Part shown: positions 12,345 through 22,571 of the stretch, one piece after another | How positions within the stretch are numbered: position 1 is the first letter of the stretch | How the letters are laid out: the number at the start of each line of letters is the position of its first letter | Source: Hyphomicrobiales bacterium | Lineage (GTDB): Bacteria > Pseudomonadota > Alphaproteobacteria > Rhizobiales > Beijerinckiaceae | DNA length: 64,000 nucleotides | Direction of reading: 5' to 3' | NCBI GenBank assembly: GCA_019237205.1 | Contig: JAFAHO010000262.1 | Span: 1 to 64,000, forward strand | Program-made: the position numbers and the translations under genes | Notes under the pieces: model-generated | Told to the model about the DNA's origin: nothing | Seen by the model: the letters and a program-made list of their open reading frames with translations, nothing else | Database searches by the model: none

Positions 12345-12908
12345 TCACTCCAGGTTCGTATGCCGCGCCCGCATCGTCTCCGACGTCTCACTGAAACGCG
12401 GGCGGAGCTTCAGGATCGCGAGCTCGAAGGCGATCATTTGCGCGGTTTCGAACAGCGAGCCCATCGGCAGGATCGAGACTTTGCCGCCCTGATCGTCGGC
12501 CATCGTCTGCGCCGGGATGACGGTGACGACGTCAACGTGCCTGGCGAGTTCGCCTTTGGGCTGGGCGGTCACGAGCGCGGTCCGGGCGCCCGCCTTGCGG
12601 GCGATGCCGGCGAGCGTGCGAGCGGTCGCGAGATCGCCGGGGCCGGCGGAGACGAAGAAGAGGTCGCCCTTGCCGACCTCGGGCGTCGTCATGTCGCCCC
12701 AGACGGCGACGTTGCGGCCCATGTGGAAGAGCCGCATGGCGAAGCCGCGCATCATGAGGCCCTCGCGACCGAGGCCGAAGACGACGATGCGCCTGGCCCT
12801 GACGATCTCCTCGACGAGCCCGTCGAGCGCGTCCTCCGGCATCGAGCCGAACACGGCCGAAAGATCGCTCAAGGCGCCCTTGGCTAGATGGTCCAGGCTC
12901 TCGGTCAT
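12345..12908 (-). CDS. SIS-domain protein, 6-phospho-3-hexuloisomerase-like
   Basis: ARRIVVFGLGREGLMMRGFAMRLFHMGRNVAVWGDMTTP...LFFVSAGPGDLATARTLAGIARKAGARTALVTAQP. Confidence 0.8.
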   Translation of the reverse strand: MTESLDHLAKGALSDLSAVFGSMPEDALDGLVEEIVRARRIVVFGLGREGLMMRGFAMRLFHMGRNVAVWGDMTTPEVGKGDLFFVSAGPGDLATARTLAGIARKAGARTALVTAQPKGELARHVDVVTVIPAQTMADDQGGKVSILPMGSLFETAQMIAFELAILKLRPRFSETSETMRARHTNLE

Positions 12909-12956
12909 TCAGGTCCCTCCTTTTGCTTTTGATTGAACCGCGTGAAGAGCGACGCA

Positions 12957-13016
12957 CCCTCATCCGGCCCTCGGGAAGAGCCCTTCGCCCGTTTGCGGAG
13001 AGGGGGTTGGGGTGAG
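12957..13016. repeat. Degenerate copy of the intergenic REP-like palindromic element
   Basis: ccctcatccggccctcgggaagagcccttcgcccgtttgcggagagggggttggggtgag resembles the copies at 29177 and 63840. Confidence 0.55.
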
Positions 13017-15362
13017 CTACCCCGCGACCCTCGAGAAATCTGCGACCGCATGCGTCGCGTCGCGCAACTCGCCAAGTAGCCTGAGGCGGTTGAGGCGAAG
13101 CGCCGAATCGTCGGCGTTGACGGTCACGTCGAGGAAGAAGGCATCGACGGGCGCGCGCAAGGTTGCAAGCGCCCGCATCGCGCCCTCAAAGTCCTCGCGG
13201 CCGACCCGCTCGCGCGCGGCCGCGCCGGCTGCGGCCAGAACGTCGGCGAGGTCCTTCTCCGCCGGCAGCACGAGCTTCGCCGGCTCGTGCGGCCCGGCGA
13301 ACGCGCCGGCGCCCTCCTTTCTCTCCTCGGCGCGCAGGATGTTGGCGGCCCGCCGGTAGCCCATGAGCAGGTTCTTGCCGTCCTCCGTGTCGAGGAACCG
13401 CCCCAGCGCCTCGACCCGCCAGACGATCGTCAGGAGATCGTCCTGGCCCGGCAGTGCGAACACCGCATCGATGAGGTCGTAGCGCGCGCCCTTGTCGCGC
13501 AGATAGACCTTGAGCCGGTCGGCGAAGAAGATCAGCAGGCTCGCGGTCGTTTCGCGTAAGCGCGCGTTGTCCGGCGCCGGACTTCGTCGCGCGGCGCGGG
13601 AGAACGCGCCGACGACTTCCTCGAGCTCCGGGCCTTTCGGAAAGCCGCGCCGTTCGAGCGACTGGACGACGGAGCCCGCTTGGTCCTCGCGGGCGAATTC
13701 GATGTCGAGCAGCGCGCCCCAAATCGCCGCGTTGAGTGGGCCGGTCAGCGGGAGTCTCAGGCCGTTTTCAAGAACGATCCGGATGACGCCGAGCGCGGCG
13801 CGCCTCAGTGCGAACGGGTCCTTGCTGCCGGTCGGCTTCTCGTCGATCGCCCAGAAGGAGCCGAGCGTGTCGAGCTTGTCGGCGAGCGCGACCGCGATCG
13901 AAATCGGCGCTGCGGGCACGCGGTCGTTCGGCCCCTGGGGCGTGTAGTGCTCTTCGATGGCGTCGGCGACGCTCGGCTCCTCGCCCTGCGCGAGCGCATA
14001 GTAGCGACCCATCAGGCCCTGCAGTTCGGGGAACTCGCCGACCATTTCGGTCACGAGATCAGCCTTGGCGAGACAGGCTGCGCGCGCCGCAAGCTCGACG
14101 TCCGCGCCGACCTTGCGCGCGAGTTCGTTCGTGAGCGACTCGATGCGCTCGATCCGTTCGGCCTGCGTGCCGAGCTTATCGTGAAAGATAATGCCCAGCG
14201 CCTCGAGCTTGGCGAGGCGCTGGTCGAGCGGCTTGGCGGCCTTGTCCTTGTAATCGGGCAGGGGCGAAAGGTCGGTCAGCCAGAAGTGGCGCGCGTCGGA
14301 GAGCCGCGCGCGTACGACGCGCCCGTTGCCGGCCGCGATGGCCGCGCCGCCATCGCTGGCGACGAGGTTCGAGACGAGGATGAATCGGTTGGCGAGTTTG
14401 CCGTCGGCGTCCTTCAGCACGAAGCATTTCTGGTTCGCCCGGATCGTCGCCCGAATCACCTCGGGCGGAATGTCGAGGAACTCCGGCTCGAATTCGCCCA
14501 TCAAGACGACCGGCCATTCGATGAGGCCCGCGACCTCTTCGACAAGCCCCTCGTCCTCGACGAGTTCGAGCCCCTGCGCGAAGGCGAGGCTCTTGGCGTC
14601 GTTGAGGATGATCGCCTGGCGGCGGTCAGCGTCGAGCACGACCTTGGCCTTCTGCAGGGCTTCGGCATAGTCGTCGTAGCGGCGCACGGTGATCGGCGCC
14701 GGGGCCATGAAGCGATGGCCCCAGGTCACATCGCCGGAGCCGAGCCCGTCGATATCGAAGGGCACGATTTCTGCGACGTCATGCGGCGTTGCGAGCGTGC
14801 AGAGGATTCCGCGTAAAGGACGCACCCAGCGCAGCGTATTCTTTCCCGTGTATTTGGCGCTAATAGTCCCCGGGTCCATACCAGCTTCCATTCCGCTCAA
14901 GCTGACGAGGCGCTCGGCAGGGTGGTAGTCGCCCCAGTGCATCGACTTCGGCCAGGGGAAGGCGCGCACGACTGTCGGGATGATGTCGGCGAGCGCCTCC
15001 TTCGTTGAGCGGCCTGGCTTCTCGATCATCGCGACATAGAACTCGCCCTTTTTCGGGTCCTTCTCGATCGAGGCATCCTCGATCCGCGCAAGGCCGGCGC
15101 TCTTGAGAAAGCCGGCAATCGCGGCCTCCGGCGCGCCGACGCGCGGCCCCTTGCGCTCCTCGCGCGAGGTCGGCTGCGCGGCCGGCAGCCCGATCACATG
15201 CAGCGTCAGGCGTCGCGGCGTGACGAAGGCCTGTGCGCCCTCGTAAAAAAGATTGCGGTCGACAAGCGCGTTGGTGACGAGCCGCTTCAGGTCCTCCGCC
15301 GCCTGGCGCTGCATGCGGGCCGGGATTTCTTCGCTGAAGAGTTCGAGGAGAAGATCGGGCAT
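13017..15362 (-). CDS. glyS: Glycine--tRNA ligase beta subunit
   Basis: [29 protein letters not shown]...; [33 protein letters not shown]...[13 protein letters not shown]. Confidence 0.97.
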   Translation of the reverse strand: MPDLLLELFSEEIPARMQRQAAEDLKRLVTNALVDRNLFYEGAQAFVTPRRLTLHVIGLPAAQPTSREERKGPRVGAPEAAIAGFLKSAGLARIEDASIEKDPKKGEFYVAMIEKPGRSTKEALADIIPTVVRAFPWPKSMHWGDYHPAERLVSLSGMEAGMDPGTISAKYTGKNTLRWVRPLRGILCTLATPHDVAEIVPFDIDGLGSGDVTWGHRFMAPAPITVRRYDDYAEALQKAKVVLDADRRQAIILNDAKSLAFAQGLELVEDEGLVEEVAGLIEWPVVLMGEFEPEFLDIPPEVIRATIRANQKCFVLKDADGKLANRFILVSNLVASDGGAAIAAGNGRVVRARLSDARHFWLTDLSPLPDYKDKAAKPLDQRLAKLEALGIIFHDKLGTQAERIERIESLTNELARKVGADVELAARAACLAKADLVTEMVGEFPELQGLMGRYYALAQGEEPSVADAIEEHYTPQGPNDRVPAAPISIAVALADKLDTLGSFWAIDEKPTGSKDPFALRRAALGVIRIVLENGLRLPLTGPLNAAIWGALLDIEFAREDQAGSVVQSLERRGFPKGPELEEVVGAFSRAARRSPAPDNARLRETTASLLIFFADRLKVYLRDKGARYDLIDAVFALPGQDDLLTIVWRVEALGRFLDTEDGKNLLMGYRRAANILRAEERKEGAGAFAGPHEPAKLVLPAEKDLADVLAAAGAAARERVGREDFEGAMRALATLRAPVDAFFLDVTVNADDSALRLNRLRLLGELRDATHAVADFSRVAG

Positions 15363-15421
15363 ATCGGATCAGGCCATCTTGTCCGCGCGCGGGCGAACTG
15401 GATACGAACGGAATCGAACAC

Positions 15422-15901
15422 TTAACGTCGTGATCGGGCGACGAGGACTACAGCTAATCTTTGCTTCGCATCCGGCGCCAAGGCGTCGACAAACCCAATC
15501 GCCTCTCGCGCAAGCGCCACGAATTGCTTAGCTTCCCAGCGGGTAAAGCGGGTCCCGGCGGCGGCTTTCGCGGATTCCGGATGCGGGTCGATGCTGTAGT
15601 CGGCCCAATGCCTCGCCTCTTGCAAAAGTCTGAAGTTGTCGCCAAGTGGCGAGCCGAACTCGGCATGGCCAAGCAAAGCATTGCGGGCGTGCCCGTGGTC
15701 GATAGCGCGGTAGACCAATCTGAAGCCGTCCGAGGAGGGTTCCGCGCGCGCGACACGCCCCGCGCATAGGGCGGCCAGTCGTGAGAACAACGCATAGTAG
15801 GCAGTCGAGACCGAACGCCTCAGTGCGGCGCTTCCGAGCGGAGAAGTTACGCCAGAGAGCAACTCGGCGGTCGCCAGCATGTTGTCCGGCAGCGTCGCCA
15901 T
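15422..15901 (-). CDS. HEPN-like domain protein
   Basis: AALRRSVSTAYYALFSRLAALCAG (HEPN-type R-S-x-YYALF helix) and VYRAIDHGHARNALLG; starts immediately after the stop of the upstream small gene. Confidence 0.6.
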   Translation of the reverse strand: MATLPDNMLATAELLSGVTSPLGSAALRRSVSTAYYALFSRLAALCAGRVARAEPSSDGFRLVYRAIDHGHARNALLGHAEFGSPLGDNFRLLQEARHWADYSIDPHPESAKAAAGTRFTRWEAKQFVALAREAIGFVDALAPDAKQRLAVVLVARSRR

Positions 15902-16228
15902 CTATAGTCGCCCCGAGTTTTCGGGCGAAGAGTCGAACTCGTCCACGTCATCGGGAGATTTGTCGATGTCGAGCGCGTCGAAATAGACATAGGGGAAACG
16001 TGGATCGCCACGTTCGGTCAAAGTCCCCCTAAGCTTTTGCGTCAACTCGCTCTGCCGCCGAGCGTCAGGTATGTCCTTGGCTGATTTCATCGATACGCCG
16101 ATCGAGAGCGCCGGCTCGTCGGCGTGATCGTGATAGGAGGTTATGCGAGTACCGAAGACCCGCTCCGCGCCGAGGCTATCCTCGATTATTCGCTTTAGCT
16201 CGCGCTCGGTTTCGAATCGGTCCGTCAT
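15902..16228 (-). CDS. Small hypothetical protein, translationally abutting the HEPN-like gene
   Basis: 108-aa ORF; its stop TAG is directly followed by the ATG of the next gene (ctatagatgg read on the minus strand). Confidence 0.6.
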   Translation of the reverse strand: MTDRFETERELKRIIEDSLGAERVFGTRITSYHDHADEPALSIGVSMKSAKDIPDARRQSELTQKLRGTLTERGDPRFPYVYFDALDIDKSPDDVDEFDSSPENSGRL

Positions 16229-16237
16229 GGCGACCTC

Positions 16238-17161
16238 CTAAGCCCCGCCTCCCGCCGTCTTAAGCCACGCCGCGCCGCAGGCTTTCGCCAGTTCGCGCAC
16301 CCTAAGGATATAGCTCTGGCGCTCGGTGACCGAGATCACGCCGCGCGCGTCGAGAAGGTTGAAGGCATGGCTCGCCTTGATACACTGGTCGTAGGCCGGC
16401 AGCGCCATCAGGCGTCCTTCGCCCGAGGCGCCGATCTCGAGCAGCGAGCGGCATTCGGCTTCGGCGTCCTTGAAGTGCTGGAAGAGGATCGCTGTGTCGG
16501 CGTACTCGAAGTTGTAGCGCGAATATTCCTCTTCCGCCTGGGTGAAGACGTCGCCGTAGGTGACCCGCTCGGCGCCGTCGCGGCCGTTGAAATTGATGTC
16601 GTAGATGCTGTCGACGCCTTGCACGTAGATGGCGAGCCGCTCGAGGCCGTAGGTCAATTCGCCCGAGACCGGCGCGCATTCGAAGCCCGCCACCTGCTGA
16701 AAATAGGTGAACTGGGACACTTCCATGCCGTCGCACCAGCATTCCCACCCCAGGCCCCAGGCGCCCAGCGTCGGGCTCTCCCAGTCGTCTTCGACGAAGC
16801 GCACGTCATGCAGGGCCATGTCGACGCCGATCGCCTTCAACGAGTCGAGGTAGAGTTCCTGAAGGTTTGCCGGCGAGGGCTTGAGGATCACCTGAAACTG
16901 ATAATAGTGCTGGAGGCGGTTGGGATTCTCGCCGTAACGACCGTCCTTGGGGCGGCGCGAGGGCTGGACATAGGCCGCCTTCCAGGGCTTGGGCCCAAGC
17001 GAACGCAGCGTCGTCGCCGGATGAAACGTGCCGGCGCCGACCTCCATGTCGTAGGGTTGCAGCATGACGCATCCTTGCCTCGCCCAATATTCCTGGAGCG
17101 TCAGGATCAGCCCCTGAAAGGATTTGGCGGGGTCGAGCGAAGCGTCGGCGGCGGACGGCAT
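16238..17161 (-). CDS. glyQ: Glycine--tRNA ligase alpha subunit
   Basis: [78 protein letters not shown]. Confidence 0.97.
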   Translation of the reverse strand: MPSAADASLDPAKSFQGLILTLQEYWARQGCVMLQPYDMEVGAGTFHPATTLRSLGPKPWKAAYVQPSRRPKDGRYGENPNRLQHYYQFQVILKPSPANLQELYLDSLKAIGVDMALHDVRFVEDDWESPTLGAWGLGWECWCDGMEVSQFTYFQQVAGFECAPVSGELTYGLERLAIYVQGVDSIYDINFNGRDGAERVTYGDVFTQAEEEYSRYNFEYADTAILFQHFKDAEAECRSLLEIGASGEGRLMALPAYDQCIKASHAFNLLDARGVISVTERQSYILRVRELAKACGAAWLKTAGGGA

Positions 17162-17291
17162 TGGACCTTGTCGGAATTGGCGGCGGCGGACCCTAGAGAG
17201 GCGGGCGCCCTGGGTCAACGCGGCGTCTCCCTGGTTTGCCAGGCCGTCGCCGCGCCGCTAAAGCGGGACGCTTTCGAGAAAGGCCAGCCCG

Positions 17292-18005
17292 ATGCGTCCG
17301 TCCAAACGCGCCGCCAACGAGATGCGCAAGGTCATGTTCGAGCGCGGGGTGGCTCGCTATGCAGAGGGCTCCTGCCTCGTCCGGTTCGGCGAGACGCATG
17401 TGCTCTGCGCCGCCTCGCTCGAAGAGAAGCCGCCGCCGTGGCTTCGAGGGCAGGGCAGGGGGTGGGTGACGGCCGAATACGCGATGCTTCCTCGGGCGAC
17501 CTCGACGCGGACGAAGCGCGAATCCTCGACGGGGCGCGTCTCGGGGCGCACCCAGGAAATCCAGCGGCTGATCGGCCGCTCGCTCCGGGCGGTGGTCGAC
17601 CTGCCGCGGCTCGGCGAGCGGCAGATCACCATCGATTGCGACGTCTTGCAGGCGGACGGCGGAACGCGCACCGCCTCGATCACGGGCGCCTGGGTTGCGC
17701 TGCGCGATTGCCTCAACTGGATGACGCAGCGGTCGATCCTGCGCGACAGCCCGCTGAAGGACCACGTGGCCGCGGTCTCCTGCGGCGTTGTTGGCGGCGA
17801 AGCGGTGATCGACCTCGATTACGCCGAAGACTCGACCGCCGAGACGGACGCCAACTTTGTGATGACCGGATCGGGCGGCCTGGTCGAGGTGCAAGGCTCG
17901 GCGGAAGGAGCGCCTTTCAGCGAGGCCGAGCTCCTGCAAATGATGGCGCTGGCCCGCGTCGGTATCGGCCAGCTGGTCGGGTTGCAGAAGGCGGCGATCG
18001 CCTGA
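17292..18005 (+). CDS. rph: Ribonuclease PH
   Basis: [77 protein letters not shown]. Confidence 0.96.
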   Translation: MRPSKRAANEMRKVMFERGVARYAEGSCLVRFGETHVLCAASLEEKPPPWLRGQGRGWVTAEYAMLPRATSTRTKRESSTGRVSGRTQEIQRLIGRSLRAVVDLPRLGERQITIDCDVLQADGGTRTASITGAWVALRDCLNWMTQRSILRDSPLKDHVAAVSCGVVGGEAVIDLDYAEDSTAETDANFVMTGSGGLVEVQGSAEGAPFSEAELLQMMALARVGIGQLVGLQKAAIA

Positions 18006-18060
18006 CCGGCCTGAATTCGGCGGTAGCCGCGATCGTTGATTGAAGATCAGCCGGTAACCT

Positions 18061-18153
18061 TCAGCGGGCGGCGAGCATCGATTGAACGGCTCGACGGAAA
18101 TCGTCAAATTCGAACGGTTTCTCGCGCCGCCAGGACCGTGCCGCAGCGATCAT
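18061..18153 (-). pseudogene. C-terminal remnant of a response-regulator receiver domain
   Basis: Minus-strand translation MIAAARSWRREKPFEFDDFRRAVQSMLAAR*, resembling the conserved KPF...alpha5 tail of receiver domains, with an in-frame stop just upstream. Confidence 0.5.
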
Positions 18154-18172
18154 TTCTCATGCGGCTTCGCGT

Positions 18173-18970
18173 TCAGCGGCTTTCAATGACGGGAAAGGCG
18201 GGTTCGGTAAAACAGAGCTCATTTAGCCCCACGCCGGTCGTCGAGTGCATAAACGCCCTACCAACCAGTTCGTCGATCTGCCTCGCCGCTCCCTCGGGCG
18301 GAAGCCCGGCCGCCCGGATATTGGAAATGCAGTTCCGGCGCGAATCCATCGATCCGACCCGAGGCCGCCAGGTGATATAGGCGCCGAGAGAGTCAGCGGC
18401 CGACAGGCCGGGCCGCTCTCCTATCAGAACCAGCGCGAGCTTTGCGTCCATCAACTCGCCGATCTCGTCGCCGATCGCGACGCGTCCTTGCTCGACCAGA
18501 ACGAGTGGACCGATCGTGAGGCGCCGGCGCTGCAGAAGCGGTCTCAGGCTAATGAGCGTCGGCAATAGATTCGTCGCAATAGCCGATGAGGAAAGCCCGT
18601 CGGCGGCGACAACGGACACATCGCTTCCGCGCTCTTGCCTCTCGAGGATCAAGCGTCCCGCAGGGGACAACCGTCTGCCCAAATCTGGACGCCGCAGATA
18701 TTCAGTCCGATCGCCAGCAGCGCTCTGGACATGGATGGGCGTCCAACCGCGCGCGCTGAGCGCTCCGGCGATGGCCTCGAAATCGAGCGCCGCGTGCACC
18801 GCGTCGCGCGCCCGAGCATGGTCGAGCAGGAACTTGAGGTTTGCCGCAGTGGGCTGCCCAGGGCCGGCCCGCCCTAGCCCGATTCGCGCCGGCGTGAACT
18901 GTTTCAGGCGCGCAAGACGGTCGGCGACAGCCGACAGATCGCGCCCATGCGGAGGGTCCGAAGACATCAT
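18173..18970 (-). CDS. eutC: Ethanolamine ammonia-lyase small (light) subunit
   Basis: LKQFTPARIGLGRAGPGQPTAANLKFLLDHARARDAVHAALD...VVAADGLSSSAIATN...VLIGERPGLSAADSLGAYITWRPR. Confidence 0.95.
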   Translation of the reverse strand: MMSSDPPHGRDLSAVADRLARLKQFTPARIGLGRAGPGQPTAANLKFLLDHARARDAVHAALDFEAIAGALSARGWTPIHVQSAAGDRTEYLRRPDLGRRLSPAGRLILERQERGSDVSVVAADGLSSSAIATNLLPTLISLRPLLQRRRLTIGPLVLVEQGRVAIGDEIGELMDAKLALVLIGERPGLSAADSLGAYITWRPRVGSMDSRRNCISNIRAAGLPPEGAARQIDELVGRAFMHSTTGVGLNELCFTEPAFPVIESR

Positions 18971-20367
18971 CGGGCCTCCATCGACTCGATCATCGCCAGG
19001 GCGGGAGCAATGGCTCCAGCCGCCGCCTTCTCGATGAGATCGCCATCCGCGCCGACGAGGCCTGTCCTCATGAGCCAGTCCTCGAATTCCGGAGCGCACC
19101 GTCGACCGAGCGCCTTGCGGACGTAAAGAATGTCGTGGAACGCCAGACTCTGATAGTTCAGCATGACGTCGTCAGCGCCGGGAACCGCGATCACGAAGGT
19201 GACGCCGGCGGCGCTGAGCAGCGTCAGCAACGCATCCATATCGTCCTGGTCGGCCTCTGCATGGTTGGTATAGCAGACGTCGCAGCCCATCGGCAGGCCG
19301 AGCAGCTTGCCGCAAAAGTGGTCCTCGAGCCCAGCCCGAATGATCTCCTTGCCATTGTAGAGATATTCTGGACCGATGAAACCGACGACGGTATTGACCA
19401 GCAGGGGTTTGAATTGTCGCGCGACGGCATAGGCCCGCGCTTCCATCGTCTGCTGGTCGACGCCAAAATGCGCGTCGGCGGATAGCGCGCTGCCTTGTCC
19501 GGTCTCGAAATACATGACGTTTTGGCCAACCGTGCCGCGCCCCAGAGATAGCGCCGCCTCTCGGGCCTCCGCCAAGGCGGAGAGACTGATCCCGAATCCC
19601 CGATTGGCCTTTTCCGAGCCGGCGATAGATTGAAAGACGAGATCGACCGGAGCGCCGAGGTTCATCGCCTGGATCGCTGTCGTGACGTGACCGAGACAGC
19701 ACGCCTGCGTCGGAATATCGAGGCGCCTCCTTATCTCGTCGAGAAGGGTGACGATCCGCACGTAGTCCTGCATGCTGTCGGTCGCCGGGTTGACCCCGAT
19801 CACGGCGTCGCCGACGCCGAACGAGAGGCCGTCGAGCAGGCTCGCGGCGATGCCCCGCGAATCGTCGGTCGAATGATTCGGCTGGAGTCTCGTCGAGAGC
19901 CGGCCGGCAAGTCCGATCCTGTTGCGGAATGCGGTGAGGACGCTGCATTTGGCGCCGACGACGATAAGGTCCTGCAGGCGCATGATTTTCGACACGGCTG
20001 CAGCCATCTCCGGGGTCACGCCCGGAGCCAGCGCGGTCAGGCGGTCGGTCGTCGTCCGCGCGTCGAGCAGCCATTCCCGGAACTGGCCGACCGTCAGATG
20101 GGATATTGCCGCGAACGCCACAGGGTCGTGCGTGTCGTGGATCAACCGGGAAACTTCGTCCTCTTCAAAGGGGACAAGGTCGACCTGCAGGAAAGCCTTG
20201 AGGGGAAGGTCGGCGAGCGCCATCTGGGCCGCCACGCGCTCGATGGCGCTCTGCGCCGCGATGCCGGCCAGCGCGTCTCCAGATCGCGGCGGCGAGGCTT
20301 TGGCGAGAAGGCTCTTGAGATCGGGGAAAACCCGGCCTACGCCGTTGGCTGTCGATTTGTAGGCCAT
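18967..20367 (-). CDS. eutB: Ethanolamine ammonia-lyase large (heavy) subunit
   Basis: DVCYTNHAEADQDDMDALLTLLSAAGVTFVIAVPGADDVMLNYQSLAFHD; FQSIAGSEKANRGFGISL; overlaps eutC by 4 nt. Confidence 0.95.
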   Translation of the reverse strand: MAYKSTANGVGRVFPDLKSLLAKASPPRSGDALAGIAAQSAIERVAAQMALADLPLKAFLQVDLVPFEEDEVSRLIHDTHDPVAFAAISHLTVGQFREWLLDARTTTDRLTALAPGVTPEMAAAVSKIMRLQDLIVVGAKCSVLTAFRNRIGLAGRLSTRLQPNHSTDDSRGIAASLLDGLSFGVGDAVIGVNPATDSMQDYVRIVTLLDEIRRRLDIPTQACCLGHVTTAIQAMNLGAPVDLVFQSIAGSEKANRGFGISLSALAEAREAALSLGRGTVGQNVMYFETGQGSALSADAHFGVDQQTMEARAYAVARQFKPLLVNTVVGFIGPEYLYNGKEIIRAGLEDHFCGKLLGLPMGCDVCYTNHAEADQDDMDALLTLLSAAGVTFVIAVPGADDVMLNYQSLAFHDILYVRKALGRRCAPEFEDWLMRTGLVGADGDLIEKAAAGAIAPALAMIESMEAR

Positions 20368-20450
20368 GGCCAATCCCTCACGCGACCGATCGCCCAATAT
20401 CGAAGCGCGAGTTTTCTCAGCGCTTTTATCGAGGACAAACTGAAGCCGGT

Positions 20451-21281
20451 CTATTCCTGCACGGCGCCGGCGATCCGGCGCGAGCGGCGAGCCAGGAGAT
20501 TTGCGACGATCAGGAGCAGAATCGACAAGCCCATCATCAGTGTGGCGGCCGCGGTGATCGCCGGGCTCAGTTGCTCGCGCAGGCCGGTGAACATTTCGAG
20601 CGGCAGGGTTCGCTGGCTGGCGTTGGCGAGAAACTGCACCACGACGACTTCGTCGAAGGAAGTCACGAAGGCGAAGGCCGCGCCGGAAAGAACCCCGGGC
20701 AGGATCAGCGGCAGCATCACACGAAAGAATCCCGTCATTGGCTTCGCCCCGAGAATGGAGGTCGCGCGCATGAGATTGCGGTCGAAGCCGGTGAGGCTGG
20801 CGCCGACGGTCACAACGACAAATGGGCTCGCCAGAACGGTATGAGCAAGAATGATGCCTGCATAGGTGTTGGCAAGGCCGACGCGGGCATAAAAGAGATA
20901 GGTCCCGACGGCCGTCACCACGACCGGGACGATCAGCGGAGAAATCAGCAGAGGCACGACGAACCGCCGGGCAGGAAATTTCGGGTCCGACAGACCGATC
21001 GCGGTCAGCGTGCCCAGCACAGTCGCCAGAATCGTCGCGCCAAATCCGATCAGCAGGCTATTGCCGATGGCGGCGCGCCAGCGGTCCGTTCCCAGCACGA
21101 CCTCGTACCAGCGCGTCGAAAGGCCGGCGAGCGGAAAGGTGAAGAACGAGCCGCTGTTGAATGATAGGGGAACAGGCACGAAGATCGGAACGACGAGGAA
21201 GACCAGCACCAGGACGCACCAGACCCAGAGCGCGCCAACGCGCATTCTTTCGGCGGCGGTGGGGTAGGGCGACAACAGCAT
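20451..21281 (-). CDS. ABC transporter permease (polyamine-type, PotC-like)
   Basis: Polytopic; GASLTGFDRNLMRATSILGAKPMTGFFRVMLPLILPGVLSGAAFAFVTSFDEVVV (EAA-loop region). Confidence 0.9.
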   Translation of the reverse strand: MLLSPYPTAAERMRVGALWVWCVLVLVFLVVPIFVPVPLSFNSGSFFTFPLAGLSTRWYEVVLGTDRWRAAIGNSLLIGFGATILATVLGTLTAIGLSDPKFPARRFVVPLLISPLIVPVVVTAVGTYLFYARVGLANTYAGIILAHTVLASPFVVVTVGASLTGFDRNLMRATSILGAKPMTGFFRVMLPLILPGVLSGAAFAFVTSFDEVVVVQFLANASQRTLPLEMFTGLREQLSPAITAAATLMMGLSILLLIVANLLARRSRRIAGAVQE

Positions 21282-21287
21282 AGCGCT

Positions 21288-22499
21288 TCAGCCCATCTTG
21301 AAGAGGTCGAGACCGAAAAACCGCGTCATCGTCACGTAAAGGCCGAGGGTCGAGGCGAGCAGCACGAAGCTGAGCGCCGCCGCCATTTCCCAATTGAGTT
21401 CGGCATTAACGTAATTGGCGATGAAATTGCTGATGAGCTGGTCGCTCGCCCCGCCGATCAGGACCGGCGTGATGTAATAGCCGAGACACAAGATGAACGT
21501 GAGCAGACAACCGGCGAGGACGCCCGGCATGACCTGAGGCAGATAGACCCGCCAGAACGCCGTGAATGGCTGCGCGCCCAGCGACTGAGCCGCCCTGAGC
21601 TGCGAGGGCGGAACGGAGCGCATCACGCTGTAGATCGGCAGAAGGGTAAATGGCAGCTGAATATGGGTCATCGCGATGATGAGCCCGGTCCGGCTATACA
21701 TCAATTCGAGGCGTTGGGACGTCAGGCCAAGCCAAAGGAGAAGATCGTTGAGCAGACCATATTTCTGCAGGATCACCGTCCACGCCGCCGTGCGCACGAG
21801 GATCGACGTCCAGAACGGCAGCAGAACCAGAACAAGCACGATCCCGGCGATCGCGGGCCGGAGATTGGTCATGAGATAGGCGAGCGGAAACGCGAGAGCG
21901 AGCGTCGAGAGGGTGACGACCGTCGCAATCAGGAAGGTCCGGCCAAAGACGCGGACAAAGACCGCCTGATCGGCGGGAACCGCCCCGATCGTTCCCTGGT
22001 CGGTCCAGCGCAGGTCAAAGGCGCTGAGGAGAAAGAACGAGGTGAACCGGTTCGCGCCCTCGCGGATCGCCGCCCAGAATCGTGGTTCGCCCAGAAGCGG
22101 CGAAGCCTTGATCATCGCCTCCTTGCTCGTGGCCTGTTCCTGACCGGCGTTGCGCGCGATGCGCAGCACCTGGCTGCGCGCTCCAGAAAGGCGGGTGTTG
22201 AGGCTCTTTGCGAATTCCTGAACGCTGCCCTGCGCTTGCGCCTCCTTCAGGTCGGCCGCGAACGCGAGGAACACCGGCTCGTCAGGCACGCCCGCGCCGC
22301 TGTCCTGTTTCAGCGCCGCGATGGCGCGCGGAAGCGCATTGGCGATCGTCGGCTCGTAGACGGCTCGCGACAGGAGCGCCGCGATCGGGGCGCCGAAACT
22401 GAAAAAGAGAAGCAGGAGCAGCGGTGTGGCCAGTGCGAATGGGCGCAGACTCTCGCGCTGGTCCCTCGTTCGGAGTCTGGGCAAGGCGATCGACGACAT
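21288..22499 (-). CDS. ABC transporter permease (polyamine-type, PotB-like)
   Basis: RAAQSLGAQPFTAFWRVYLPQVMPGVLAGCLLTFILCLGYYITPVLIGG (EAA loop). Confidence 0.9.
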   Translation of the reverse strand: MSSIALPRLRTRDQRESLRPFALATPLLLLLFFSFGAPIAALLSRAVYEPTIANALPRAIAALKQDSGAGVPDEPVFLAFAADLKEAQAQGSVQEFAKSLNTRLSGARSQVLRIARNAGQEQATSKEAMIKASPLLGEPRFWAAIREGANRFTSFFLLSAFDLRWTDQGTIGAVPADQAVFVRVFGRTFLIATVVTLSTLALAFPLAYLMTNLRPAIAGIVLVLVLLPFWTSILVRTAAWTVILQKYGLLNDLLLWLGLTSQRLELMYSRTGLIIAMTHIQLPFTLLPIYSVMRSVPPSQLRAAQSLGAQPFTAFWRVYLPQVMPGVLAGCLLTFILCLGYYITPVLIGGASDQLISNFIANYVNAELNWEMAAALSFVLLASTLGLYVTMTRFFGLDLFKMG

Positions 22500-22571
22500 G
22501 ACGCAATCCTCGCCGGGCGGGGAAGGATCGGGCGCCTATCGCCCGATCCGGTTCCTGCCTGCGCTACGATG

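Noticed and set aside
16367-18043. 558-aa plus-strand ORF across glyQ and rph
   Set aside because: Shadow ORF: antisense to glyQ and out of frame with rph; no recognisable domain.
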